Shown here: piece after piece, positions 45,783 to 54,681 of the stretch
Position numbering within the stretch: position 1 is the first letter of the stretch
Layout: each line of letters starts with the position of its first letter
Assembly: GCF_013388355.1 (NCBI RefSeq)
Contig: NZ_CP058246.1
Coordinates: 1,426,001 to 1,490,000 of the forward strand
Source of the DNA: Flavobacterium sp. LPB0248
GTDB taxonomy: Bacteria > Bacteroidota > Bacteroidia > Flavobacteriales > Flavobacteriaceae
DNA: 64,000 bases
Reading direction: 5' to 3'
Notes under the pieces: model-generated
Seen by the model: only the letters and a program-made list of their open reading frames with translations
What the model was told of the DNA's origin: nothing
The model's database searches: none
Program-made: the position numbers and the translations under genes

Positions 45783-47249
45783 ATGTCAATTTGGAGAGTA
45801 AAACCTATATCTGCCTTTGAGGCCGATATGAAAAAAAGTGATTTAAAGAGAGTCCTAGGAAAATGGAGTCTTACTGCCATTGGTGTTGGTGCCATTATCG
45901 GTGGGGGAATTTTTGTACTTACAGGTACTGGGGCTTATTATCATGCAGGACCAGCATTAGCTATTTCGTTTATCATAGCAGGTATTGCTTGTGTTTTTGC
46001 GGCTCTTTGCTATTCTGAATTCGCTTCTATTTTACCTGTCGAGGGATCTGCTTATGCTTATGCTTACGGTACTATTGGAGAAGTTTTTGCCTGGATCATT
46101 GGTTGGGGACTAATCCTTGAATATGCAATGGGATCAATGACTGTAGCGGTTTCCTGGTCAGGATATTTTAATAAATTGCTCAAAATATTTCACATTCACC
46201 TTCCTGATTGGTTAACTACAGATCCTGCAAGTTATACAGGAGAAGGTTTTTCTATGAATCTTCCAGCTTTCTTGATCGTTATCTTGGTTATTTCATTACT
46301 TATTAAAGGAACAAAAAGTGCTGCTAAAGCCAATAATGCAATTGTTATCCTTAAAGTATCTGCTGTAATCTTTGTAATTATTGCTGGTCTTTTCTTTATT
46401 AATACAGCAAACTGGAGTCCGTTTATTCCTGAAGCAACTCAGATCATTGAAAAAGAAACTACACACAACGCTTACGGAATTGGAGGTATTATCTCTGGAG
46501 CTGCAGCTATTTTCTTTGCTTATGTTGGTTTCGATGCTGTTTCTACACAAGCCGGAGAAGCTATTAATCCTAAAAAAGATGTTCCTTTTGCAATTATTGC
46601 TTCTTTATTAATTTGTACTACTTTATATATTCTTGTTTCTTTAGTATTAACAGGAATGATGAATTACCAAGACTTTAATCCACTAGGAAAATATCCTGAA
46701 GCTATCAAAGCTCCTGTTGCTTATGCATTTGATATTGCAGGACAAGGCTGGGCTGGTTCTATTATTACTGTTGCCGCAACTATTGGTTTGGTTTCAGTAT
46801 TAATGGTAATGATCATGGGACAATCTAGAATTTTCCTTGGAATGTCTAAAGATGGTTTAATTCCTTCTGTTTTCTCTAAAGTAAACCCTATTTCTGGAAC
46901 TCCAAAAACGAACTTAATGATTCTTGGAGCTATTATCGCAACTGTTGCTGCTTTTACACCAATCAACAAATTGGCTGACATGACAAGTTTTGGTACTTTG
47001 TTTGCCTTTACAATGGTTTGTATTGCCGTTTGGATTTTAAGAGTAAAACAACCAGGATTAACCAGAACATTTAAAGTTCCTGCTTTACCAATTATCGCGG
47101 TATTAGGAATTGCAATCAATTCTTATTTAATTTTTAATTTAAGTAAGGATGCACAGTTATTATCTTTTGGATGGCTTATTGTTGGTATAATTGTATACTT
47201 TGGATACAGCAAGAAAAGATCTAAACTTAACAATCCTACTGAAGAATAG
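45783..47249 (+). CDS. APC-family permease, cationic amino-acid transporter (CAT) type
   Basis: A 488-residue inner-membrane transporter with about twelve to fourteen helices. The first helix carries GVGAIIGGGIFVLTG and the next ones LPVEGSAYAYAY and GWGLILEYAMGS, which are typical of the CAT/YfnA branch rather than the LAT branch seen at 7.7 kb. The substrate is probably a cationic or neutral amino acid. It stands alone between its own promoter and a terminator shared with the PspC gene. Confidence 0.9.
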   Translation: MSIWRVKPISAFEADMKKSDLKRVLGKWSLTAIGVGAIIGGGIFVLTGTGAYYHAGPALAISFIIAGIACVFAALCYSEFASILPVEGSAYAYAYGTIGEVFAWIIGWGLILEYAMGSMTVAVSWSGYFNKLLKIFHIHLPDWLTTDPASYTGEGFSMNLPAFLIVILVISLLIKGTKSAAKANNAIVILKVSAVIFVIIAGLFFINTANWSPFIPEATQIIEKETTHNAYGIGGIISGAAAIFFAYVGFDAVSTQAGEAINPKKDVPFAIIASLLICTTLYILVSLVLTGMMNYQDFNPLGKYPEAIKAPVAYAFDIAGQGWAGSIITVAATIGLVSVLMVMIMGQSRIFLGMSKDGLIPSVFSKVNPISGTPKTNLMILGAIIATVAAFTPINKLADMTSFGTLFAFTMVCIAVWILRVKQPGLTRTFKVPALPIIAVLGIAINSYLIFNLSKDAQLLSFGWLIVGIIVYFGYSKKRSKLNNPTEE

Positions 47250-47264
47250 TAAATACAACTTTAT

Positions 47265-47303
47265 AAAAAAAAAGCTCCAAATTAAAATTTGGAGCTTTTT
47301 TTT
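47265..47303. terminator. Bidirectional terminator
   Basis: AGCTCCAAATT (47273-47283) pairs with AATTTGGAGCT (47286-47296), with A- and T-runs on each side. The run touches the stop codon of the PspC gene (47302-47304). Confidence 0.93.
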
Positions 47304-47529
47304 ATAAATCAAATACTGATGTTCTTTTTGATCGAATTAAATCTTTTAGGCGAATCCAGAAAGCGAGAGTCAAGTAGACTCCAAATCCTAATCCTGCTGT
47401 AACAAAAGAAATGTATATAAAAAACAAACGAACGCTTGTAACACGCATTCCAAGTTTATCTGCTAGTCTTGAAGAAACATGAAAACCATATTTTTCAAAA
47501 AAGAATTTAAGTTTTAAAATTGCTGACAT
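47302..47529 (-). CDS. Short PspC-domain protein
   Basis: A 75-residue protein with one PspC domain: FHVSSRLADKLGMRVTSVRLFFI followed by a hydrophobic helix around 35-57. PspC proteins are envelope-stress sensors in enterobacteria; in Bacteroidetes short forms occur alone and their role is unclear. No pspA or other phage-shock genes are near. Its last codon overlaps the shared terminator. Confidence 0.78.
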   Translation of the reverse strand: MSAILKLKFFFEKYGFHVSSRLADKLGMRVTSVRLFFIYISFVTAGLGFGVYLTLAFWIRLKDLIRSKRTSVFDL

Positions 47530-47608
47530 TTTCTGATTTTAGATTTCCTTCGACTTCGCCTAGGATGACAAAAATACAAATTATCTCATTACCCCATTTT
47601 CTAATTCT

Positions 47609-48880
47609 CTAATTATTTTTAAGCAACTCTAATCCGATAGCACACTTAAGACATGCTTTATGTTCACAATATTCATTTTTAAGCTCTAACAATGCTTGAC
47701 TTTCAAATGCTGATTGAGGCTTTATCCCAAACGAATTAAACTTATCAATAATAGCATTTTTCTCAGAAGCCATTTCGTTCATAAAATCAATCAAATCTTC
47801 GGTGATTAATTCTCCTCTGATATTGGAATAAGCAAATTGAAGCGGAATTATAGTATTGATAATCAATAAATCTATAAATGGTTTTGAAAGCATTTTAGAT
47901 TTCTTCGGACTTTCTTTATCAAACTGATAATGATTCTGCCAATAAGGACTTGCAGAAACAGTCAATAGACGATACACTTCTTCAACAGATTTCAAATCAA
48001 TTATTTTTGAAAATAGGTTTTGATGTTTATGATATAAAGATGCTAATTGAGAAAGCCTAATTGTTGGAAAATTATCTGGACGGAGCTTAAAAAATTGAAG
48101 AGGATCCGTATAAGTCTTTTCTATTTGATATTTATGCCGTAAATAGAAATAGCGAAATTGTAAATCTTTATAATAAACATCCTCTTTCTCTGCTTCTAAC
48201 AATCCTGAAGTCCCAAAAAGCAACGCTTCTAGATTTTCGGCTTCAAAACTTTCTTTTCTTATTACTGAAAATGGAATTGCTTTTGAAATCTGCAGAAAGG
48301 AATTGCCATTAGTATTTAAACCAAAATTTCTTGCCAGAAGACAAAATAAAACTGCTTCCCAATCCTGATTGGTTTCTTCCAATAATTGATAAATAAACGT
48401 AGATTTGCGCTCTAAACGCTCAAAAAACAGTCTTTCCTGCCAATTTTTAAAAACAAATCCATCAATTTCTCTCAATTGCCTTTCGCAGGAAATCCATGTT
48501 TTTGGAGCAAATAATGCATTATAATTTTCGATTATTTCTTTTGAGATATAATCTTTAAGAACCAAAACAGGAATCTCGGTATTATTCTCTCTAAAAATAG
48601 CTGTATCATTCTCCCATACTACATGAAGAATGACATTTTTATAAGCCGGGTCTTTTTCATGGTTATGCAAATACCAATCTGAAGATTTTAAATGGATTTC
48701 TACATTACCTGCCCATTTTTGGTTTCCGATTTCTATATGTGCATTAAAAAAGTCTGGCCCAGCGAGTTCTAAATAATCGCCAGTTTTAAGAATAGTAATT
48801 GGCTCACCTTGAGCAGATTTTAAATTCAAGCTATCAAATTTCTTGAATCTCCATATATAATGAAGGAAGTCTTCTTTCAT
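47609..48880 (-). CDS. DUF2851 family protein
   Basis: A 423-residue soluble protein. It starts MKEDFLHYIWRFKKFD and contains GPDFFNAHIEIG and WAGNVEIHLKSSDWYLH, the signature of DUF2851, a family I know mainly from Bacteroidetes. The C-terminus has a CEHKACLKC cysteine cluster that could bind a metal. The EIHLKSSDW segment recalls nuclease cores, but that is only a resemblance. Function unknown; neighbours give no hint. Confidence 0.78.
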   Translation of the reverse strand: MKEDFLHYIWRFKKFDSLNLKSAQGEPITILKTGDYLELAGPDFFNAHIEIGNQKWAGNVEIHLKSSDWYLHNHEKDPAYKNVILHVVWENDTAIFRENNTEIPVLVLKDYISKEIIENYNALFAPKTWISCERQLREIDGFVFKNWQERLFFERLERKSTFIYQLLEETNQDWEAVLFCLLARNFGLNTNGNSFLQISKAIPFSVIRKESFEAENLEALLFGTSGLLEAEKEDVYYKDLQFRYFYLRHKYQIEKTYTDPLQFFKLRPDNFPTIRLSQLASLYHKHQNLFSKIIDLKSVEEVYRLLTVSASPYWQNHYQFDKESPKKSKMLSKPFIDLLIINTIIPLQFAYSNIRGELITEDLIDFMNEMASEKNAIIDKFNSFGIKPQSAFESQALLELKNEYCEHKACLKCAIGLELLKNN

Positions 48881-48956
48881 TTTAGATTTTATAATGAATT
48901 ACAAAATCTAAAAATAGAAAATTTTACTATTATTCTTACAAAAAAAATAAAATTAT

Positions 48957-49439
48957 TTAACGAAGCAAATACAATTTAGCACAAGCTCTGGCATCTGACA
49001 ATGCTTCATGGTGATTGAGGTGAATATCCATTTCACGACAGCAATCACTTAATTTGGTTGGTTTTATGCCTTTTGCTTTGTAAATCTTCACCGTGCATTC
49101 CCATTTTGTAGCGATATTCAAATCCTCATAGTTTAAGCCATGAAGCAACATTGTTTTCATTAAAACATTACGATCAAAGCTTTCATTATGTGCTACCACA
49201 ACCCTGTTTTTTAGTCTTTTTTCAATCTCGGGATATATCTGAAAGAACGATTTGGCATTAACAGTATCTTTGGGATAAATTCCGTGAACGCGAATTGTAA
49301 ACGGATTATACTCATTATTTGGTGGCTTAATTAAAGTTACATACTCGTCAACTATAATTCCGTTTTCGACTGTTACAATACCCACTGAACACGGATGATA
49401 TCCTGTTGCGGTTTCAAAATCAATAGCAGTAAAATTCAT
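48957..49439 (-). CDS. DnaQ-like 3'-5' exonuclease
   Basis: A stand-alone DEDDh exonuclease of 160 residues, similar to Pol III epsilon homologues. ExoI is AIDFETATG near residues 5-13, ExoII is HNESFDRN, and ExoIII is HEALSDARA with the catalytic histidine and aspartate. All catalytic residues are present. It could serve as a proofreading subunit or a general DNA/RNA trimming enzyme. It lies just downstream of the sulfur-amino-acid gene, with a hairpin between them, and is unrelated to the fused exonuclease at 4.4 kb except by fold. Confidence 0.9.
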   Translation of the reverse strand: MNFTAIDFETATGYHPCSVGIVTVENGIIVDEYVTLIKPPNNEYNPFTIRVHGIYPKDTVNAKSFFQIYPEIEKRLKNRVVVAHNESFDRNVLMKTMLLHGLNYEDLNIATKWECTVKIYKAKGIKPTKLSDCCREMDIHLNHHEALSDARACAKLYLLR

Positions 49440-49458
49440 ATTTTATTTTTAAAAGACA

Positions 49459-49499
49459 AATCCATAAATCCAATTGTTTTACAATAAGATTTATGGATT
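49459..49499 (-). terminator. Hairpin between the PLP/CBS gene and the exonuclease gene
   Basis: AATCCATAAATC pairs with GATTTATGGATT, with an inner ATTGT/ACAAT stem. On the minus strand only GTCTTTT follows, so termination strength is uncertain. Confidence 0.6.
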
Positions 49500-49517
49500 A
49501 TTTTTATTTGCAATGGT

Positions 49518-50879
49518 TTATTTTATTGAACCAATAATATCATATTTAGTAATAATATGGTGATGTCCGTTTCCTAAATCTACCAAAACAGCATCATTTT
49601 CTTTGCTGAAAAGTTTCGAAACTTCTTCGATTGGCGTTCCTAATTTTACGATTGGGAAAGGTTTACCCATTACCTCTTTAATTGGTTTTTCGGCAACGTT
49701 TTTATCAGCGACATAACTTCTAAATAAATCGGTTTCATCTACAGAACCCACAAATCCATTGATATCAACCACCGGAATCTGCGAAATTTTATATTTACGC
49801 ATACGCTCAATTGCATGAGAAACCAATTCTTCTGTACGTACAACAATTAGTTCTTTATCGATATGATCCTTAATAACATCTTCTGCTTTTGTTATGTTTT
49901 CTTCTAAGAATCCACGTTCGCGCATCCAGTCATCGTTGAACATTTTACCTACATATCGGCTTCCAGAATCGTGAAATAATACCACAACAACATCTTCTGG
50001 CTTAAAGTGTTCTTTCAACTGTAACAATCCTTTTATACAAGCTCCTGCCGAATTTCCAACAAAAATACCTTCTTCAAGGGCAATCTTTCTGGTATAGACA
50101 GCTGCATCTTTATCAGTAACTTTTGTAAAACCATCAATTAAAGAAAAATCAACATTTTTTGGCAAAATATCTTCTCCGATACCTTCAGTAATATAAGAGT
50201 AGATTTCGTTCTCGTCGAAGATTCCTGTTTCATGGTATTTTTTAAAAACTGAACCATAAGTATCGATTCCCCAGATTTTGATATTTGGGTTTTGCTCTTT
50301 CAAGTATTTTCCAACTCCAGAAATAGTTCCTCCTGTTCCAACACCAACAACAAAATGCGTGATTTTTCCTTCTGTCTGTTTCCAGATTTCAGGTCCAGTC
50401 TGTTCGTAATGTGCCAACGAATTTGACATGTTATCATATTGATTTACATACCAAGAATTTGGTGTTTCATCTGCCAAACGCTTTGAAACCGAATAATAAG
50501 AACGCGGGTCTGTAGGTTCAACATCTGTAGGGCAAACAACAACTTTTGCTCCAACAGCGCGAAGAATATCCATTTTCTCTTTTGACTGTTTGTCTGAGAT
50601 TACACAAATTAATTTGTATCCTTTTACGATTGCAACAAGTGCAAGTCCCATTCCTGTATTTCCAGAAGTTCCTTCAATAATAGTTCCTCCAGGTTTAAGT
50701 CGGCCATCTGCCTCTGCATCTTCAATCATTTTTACCGCCATTCTGTCTTTTACAGAATTACCAGGATTAAAGGTTTCGACTTTTGCCAATACTAACGCAT
50801 CAATTTCAGCAACAATTTTGTTGAGTTTTACCAATGGCGTATTACCAATTGTTTCTAAAATATTATTTGAAAAGTCCAT
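49518..50879 (-). CDS. PLP-dependent cystathionine beta-synthase/cysteine synthase with CBS domains
   Basis: Enzyme of the OASS/CBS fold, 453 residues. The PLP lysine is K44 in NPGNSVKDRM; the phosphate-binding loop GTSGNTG is at 70-76; GVGTGGTISG and the SAGACIKG segment complete the active site. Two CBS domains occupy about 335-453, an arrangement seen in human cystathionine beta-synthase, where they regulate activity by nucleotide or SAM binding. It probably makes cystathionine from serine and homocysteine, or cysteine; sequence alone does not decide. It precedes the exonuclease and follows the porin gene by 48 bp. Confidence 0.92.
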   Translation of the reverse strand: MDFSNNILETIGNTPLVKLNKIVAEIDALVLAKVETFNPGNSVKDRMAVKMIEDAEADGRLKPGGTIIEGTSGNTGMGLALVAIVKGYKLICVISDKQSKEKMDILRAVGAKVVVCPTDVEPTDPRSYYSVSKRLADETPNSWYVNQYDNMSNSLAHYEQTGPEIWKQTEGKITHFVVGVGTGGTISGVGKYLKEQNPNIKIWGIDTYGSVFKKYHETGIFDENEIYSYITEGIGEDILPKNVDFSLIDGFTKVTDKDAAVYTRKIALEEGIFVGNSAGACIKGLLQLKEHFKPEDVVVVLFHDSGSRYVGKMFNDDWMRERGFLEENITKAEDVIKDHIDKELIVVRTEELVSHAIERMRKYKISQIPVVDINGFVGSVDETDLFRSYVADKNVAEKPIKEVMGKPFPIVKLGTPIEEVSKLFSKENDAVLVDLGNGHHHIITKYDIIGSIK

Positions 50880-50927
50880 TTTTATTTAAGTTTTATTAAG
50901 TGGTTCTAAATAAAAAACAAGCCAGTT

Positions 50928-52913
50928 TTATTGGAAGAAATTCCAAACCAGACCAAAACGCAACACAAAATCACGATACGGATTATGAGGCGCCGCATAA
51001 TAGTTGCTTTGTGTAAATAAAGCATTAAAATGTTCCGCTTTTAAGTAAAAACGAGTCTGACGTATTCTGGCATTTACAAAGAAATCGAATGTTGCAAAAC
51101 CTCCAATTTTCTTCTCCTGCTGTACAAAAAATTCTGCAATTACAGGGTTATAATCATCTCCGTAGTATTTTGTCATATAATTAAATACAAGCCCTGTTTG
51201 CATAAACAATGCTTTTTTAAAGAAATGATTTGAATAATAAAATGTATTTCTAGTTACAAAATCAGGCACATTTAAAATTAAATCTGACTGGTCTACTTTC
51301 TGATACAAAAGTGTATTATCTAGTGCAAAAGGCCCAAATTTAAACTCTCGGCTTGCTTTTATTTCTAAATAATTAATCGCATTTCCATACTGCATTGGTT
51401 TAACAATCTGCTCACTTGCCGCTTTTTCTGCAGTTGTGGCCATATCCGTAAAATACAAATGATCATTTAAAACCGTATATTGAACCTGTCCTGTTAACCA
51501 AGGCGTTGTAATCTCTGCGCTTAACGAATTAATTTTTTCGTTTTTAAAATTATTCGACCAATTGTAAGAAACCCAGCTGCTTTGGTACAAATTATAATTG
51601 TTGTTTGGCAGTTTATTGATGTTACGGTATCTAAAATCAAATTTGATTTTTTCGCTCATATCATATCGCAACTTAGCATCTAAATCTGAAAGCGATTCAT
51701 TGGTTATTGATCTTGAATATAAAAATCGACCATTCCATTTGTTTTTCTGATATTCATACTGAGCACCGAAATTATTAAACTGCAAAAACAAATTATCTGG
51801 AACCGCATTTCCTGCAGCATCAACAATAATTCGGTTGTATTTATAATTGGATCTGTAATCGTCTATAAAAAATATAAATTTACCTAAAAGCGAATTCTCA
51901 TAAGCTGCTCCTACCTTATTATACAGTCTTTCATATTTAGTCTGATCATTAATATTACTTGCTGCATATGAGTCTCCAAATCTTTGTATACGTGTGGTAG
52001 AACCATCGTTTGCAGTTATGGTTGAGATTACAGTTGGCTGCTTATATTCATAATCTTTATATTCGTAGTTAAACTGATGCGTTATGTATAAATTATTGCT
52101 TCCATCGGTTGGGTTTACTCTAAACGCGTGATCGAAAAATAATCTTCTTCCTTTTAAAAAGGATTCCGCATCGGTCAAATAAACTTGTAGTCTCTGTCTA
52201 TTTTTATAATCTTTATTATCACTTTCAAAATCAGCATCATTTGTAATACCGCCATTTTCTTCATTCATTATATCCTGATTCGTAAAATGTGCGTTTATCG
52301 CATAACGTTTGTCGGTTGTCGCATAACTGGTTGTAATTCTTAAATTTCCTGCACTAACCAATTGATTATTATAATCCCCTTCCGATCTTAATCCTTTATA
52401 AGCGATAGAGAAATTAAGATTTTTAGAAGCATTTAATGTGATAAAAGAATCTACATTTTGTCCTTTTTTTATAGTTGTATTAAAAAACAACTCTGTAAAA
52501 GGTGTTGCAACAGAATAATATCTAATTTGATCTGCCTGCATATAAATAGAGTGCTTTCCTTTAAAACCAATTTCAGGATAAGGCGAAAAGCTATTCAAAC
52601 TATATTGAAGCGTATTTAATGGCTGTCCAATATTAGAAAACTCCTGAAGTCCAAAAAGATCTTTTCTAAGATGATTCTGTCTGTAAGCACTTTTAATAGT
52701 AAGCGAAGTATCAGCATAAATGGTATCGTGTTCTAGGGTCACAATTTTATACTGATCTATTGTAGCTATTTTTTGCTTTTTCTTTTTTACGGAATCATTA
52801 ATGCTTGAATATTCCGTATTCATATCTAAATTATTTTTTGGAGCAGTTTTTTTTTCTTGCGAAAACAATAAAGTTGGAACAACTAATAGATATAGAAAAA
52901 TGAATATTCTCAT
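50928..52913 (-). CDS. Putative outer-membrane porin (Porin_10 type)
   Basis: A 661-residue outer-membrane protein with a signal peptide (MRIFIFLYLLVVPTLLFSQ). After a charged linker, alternating aromatic and polar residues suggest a long beta barrel, ending with the aromatic C-terminal LRFGLVWNFFQ typical of outer-membrane proteins. It matches my memory of the putative-porin family common in Flavobacteriia. Its substrate is unknown. It has a TACCTTTG promoter element at 52956-52963. Confidence 0.85.
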   Translation of the reverse strand: MRIFIFLYLLVVPTLLFSQEKKTAPKNNLDMNTEYSSINDSVKKKKQKIATIDQYKIVTLEHDTIYADTSLTIKSAYRQNHLRKDLFGLQEFSNIGQPLNTLQYSLNSFSPYPEIGFKGKHSIYMQADQIRYYSVATPFTELFFNTTIKKGQNVDSFITLNASKNLNFSIAYKGLRSEGDYNNQLVSAGNLRITTSYATTDKRYAINAHFTNQDIMNEENGGITNDADFESDNKDYKNRQRLQVYLTDAESFLKGRRLFFDHAFRVNPTDGSNNLYITHQFNYEYKDYEYKQPTVISTITANDGSTTRIQRFGDSYAASNINDQTKYERLYNKVGAAYENSLLGKFIFFIDDYRSNYKYNRIIVDAAGNAVPDNLFLQFNNFGAQYEYQKNKWNGRFLYSRSITNESLSDLDAKLRYDMSEKIKFDFRYRNINKLPNNNYNLYQSSWVSYNWSNNFKNEKINSLSAEITTPWLTGQVQYTVLNDHLYFTDMATTAEKAASEQIVKPMQYGNAINYLEIKASREFKFGPFALDNTLLYQKVDQSDLILNVPDFVTRNTFYYSNHFFKKALFMQTGLVFNYMTKYYGDDYNPVIAEFFVQQEKKIGGFATFDFFVNARIRQTRFYLKAEHFNALFTQSNYYAAPHNPYRDFVLRFGLVWNFFQ

Positions 52914-52955
52914 TTGATGGCTTTATATAAATTTATTTTGACAAAATTTGCTAGG

Positions 52956-52963
52956 CAAAGGTA
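52956..52963 (-). promoter_or_regulatory. -7 promoter element for the porin gene
   Basis: TACCTTTG is an exact TAnnTTTG match, 43 bp before the ATG. Confidence 0.6.
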
Positions 52964-53035
52964 AGATAAAAACGTATAAACGAAAAAACATAATATATAA
53001 TATAGGAGTAGAATCATTTCGGTCTTTTGCAAACG

Positions 53036-53066
53036 AAAACCCCGTATACAAAAGTATACGGGGCTT
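53036..53066 (-). terminator. Terminator of the susC-susD operon
   Basis: CCCCGTATAC (53040-53049) pairs perfectly with GTATACGGGG (53054-53063) over an AAAA loop, followed by TTTTCG on the minus strand. Confidence 0.85.
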
Positions 53067-53163
53067 TCAAAAAAAAATCAAAATATTTATTTTTCTTATC
53101 CCAAAACTGGGTATAATTTACTTTGAATCATCAACTTAATTGATATAGGGTATATTCTAAAGA

Positions 53164-54678
53164 TTAGAATTTATCCCAGAACAATTTAGTATTTAATAAA
53201 TCTCCACCAATATCAGAAGCTGCTTTAGTATAATTTGTTTTATTGATACTTGCTTCTACACCTGGATAAGTATATCTAACTGGTACAGTGAAAATAAGTT
53301 TGTTTATAGCTGCTTGAGGCGCTTTTAAAACTGGGAAATCTAATCTTCTGTAAGATGTCCAAGCTTCGTATCCTCTATTATAAAGAGCAAACCATGCTTG
53401 ATTACCAATTTTTTCTTTATACGTAGCTCCACTTAACGGATTATTATAATCTACTTTTGGGCTCGCAATATAAGCATCAATAGCAGCAGTATTAGTTACT
53501 CCCCAGTCAGCCATAGAAGCTCTAATACCAGCGTCGTAGTATACTTTTGCTTGAGCAGAACCACCTGGAATTAAACTTTTCTCAGCAGCTTCTGCTAATA
53601 AGAAATTCAACTCAGCGAAATCAAAGATAGTTCCAGGAAAAGCAGGATTATTTAATGTAGATGATATTTGTGAGTAAGATGTATAAACATTTCCTGCGCC
53701 ATACGTTCCACCAACAAATGTTCTTCCTGCAGGAATAACTGGAGCTGGAGCAGTTAGGTTAGTAAAATATTTAGGCATCCTTGGGTCACCGCCAGCAATA
53801 ATAGCGTCCATAGCAGAAACGAAAGGCTCAGCAGGAATAAAATCAAATCTCTGGCTAGTTACTAAATCAGCATACAATGGATTTTGATTTCCTGATGTAG
53901 TTAAATAAGTCAATTTTGTATTATCATTATTATTAGCCAAAGCACCAGAAGCAAGAGCTGCCTGAACTTGAGCAGTAGCATAAGCCGGATCAATATCAGA
54001 CATATTAACAGCCATTCTAATGATCAATGAATTAGCAAATTTAGCCCATTTTGCAGTACTTGCAGCATTACCTGAATAGATAATATCTGCCGCACCAAAA
54101 TTAGCTGCTGCATTATTTGTTTTTAAAATCGCAACATCTGCAGTTAATCTTTTAATAAGATCCTGATAGATAGTTTTTGCATCATCATAAGCTGGCAAAG
54201 GATATTTCTCAATATCAATTGCTTGCGAATAAGGGATATTTCCAAAAGTATCTACCAATACACTATAAGTGTAAGCTTCCAAAATATCAATAAGCGCTAA
54301 TTTATTTTGCTTAACTGCTTCGTCAGCAGGAGTTGCAGTAGTTGTTGCTGCAATCATAACTCTTGAATCGTGAAAATCAGCTAGAACATCTCTGTACATA
54401 ACTAAAAAGTGCGTATCAGGAATTTTTCTGTTTGTTATGTTATACTGGCTTTCATCTGGATAAGTGGTCTCTGTCCATTGTTGTGCAAATAATCTAAAAA
54501 CGTTATTATTCACACTAGTACTAACCATTTGATCTACTAATTTTTTCTCAGCATTTGTAAACAAATATTCCGCTTTGGTGGTTGTTGGTCTTTTCGGATC
54601 AACATTCATATCTGTAATGTCCTGGCTGCACGAAACCATCATACCTACCACAGACATTAATAAAAGTACTTTTTTCAT
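53164..54678 (-). CDS. SusD/RagB-family nutrient-binding outer-membrane lipoprotein
   Basis: Surface lipoprotein that caps the partner SusC channel and captures the substrate. The 504 residues start with a lipoprotein signal ending in MMVSC (C17), followed by SQDITDMNVDPKRPTT. The body is helical with a FAELNFLLAEAAEKSL TPR segment and GGDPRMPKYF, the SusD_2 variety, which often goes with peptide or small-glycan uptake. It starts 3 bp after the susC stop, so they are co-translated. No glycosidase, peptidase or regulator is attached, so the substrate is open. Confidence 0.93.
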   Translation of the reverse strand: MKKVLLLMSVVGMMVSCSQDITDMNVDPKRPTTTKAEYLFTNAEKKLVDQMVSTSVNNNVFRLFAQQWTETTYPDESQYNITNRKIPDTHFLVMYRDVLADFHDSRVMIAATTTATPADEAVKQNKLALIDILEAYTYSVLVDTFGNIPYSQAIDIEKYPLPAYDDAKTIYQDLIKRLTADVAILKTNNAAANFGAADIIYSGNAASTAKWAKFANSLIIRMAVNMSDIDPAYATAQVQAALASGALANNNDNTKLTYLTTSGNQNPLYADLVTSQRFDFIPAEPFVSAMDAIIAGGDPRMPKYFTNLTAPAPVIPAGRTFVGGTYGAGNVYTSYSQISSTLNNPAFPGTIFDFAELNFLLAEAAEKSLIPGGSAQAKVYYDAGIRASMADWGVTNTAAIDAYIASPKVDYNNPLSGATYKEKIGNQAWFALYNRGYEAWTSYRRLDFPVLKAPQAAINKLIFTVPVRYTYPGVEASINKTNYTKAASDIGGDLLNTKLFWDKF

Positions 54679-54681
54679 GAT

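Noticed and set aside
52948..53139. 63-residue plus-strand ORF between the porin and susD genes
   Set aside because: It crosses the porin promoter and the susCD terminator, so it is very unlikely to be coding.
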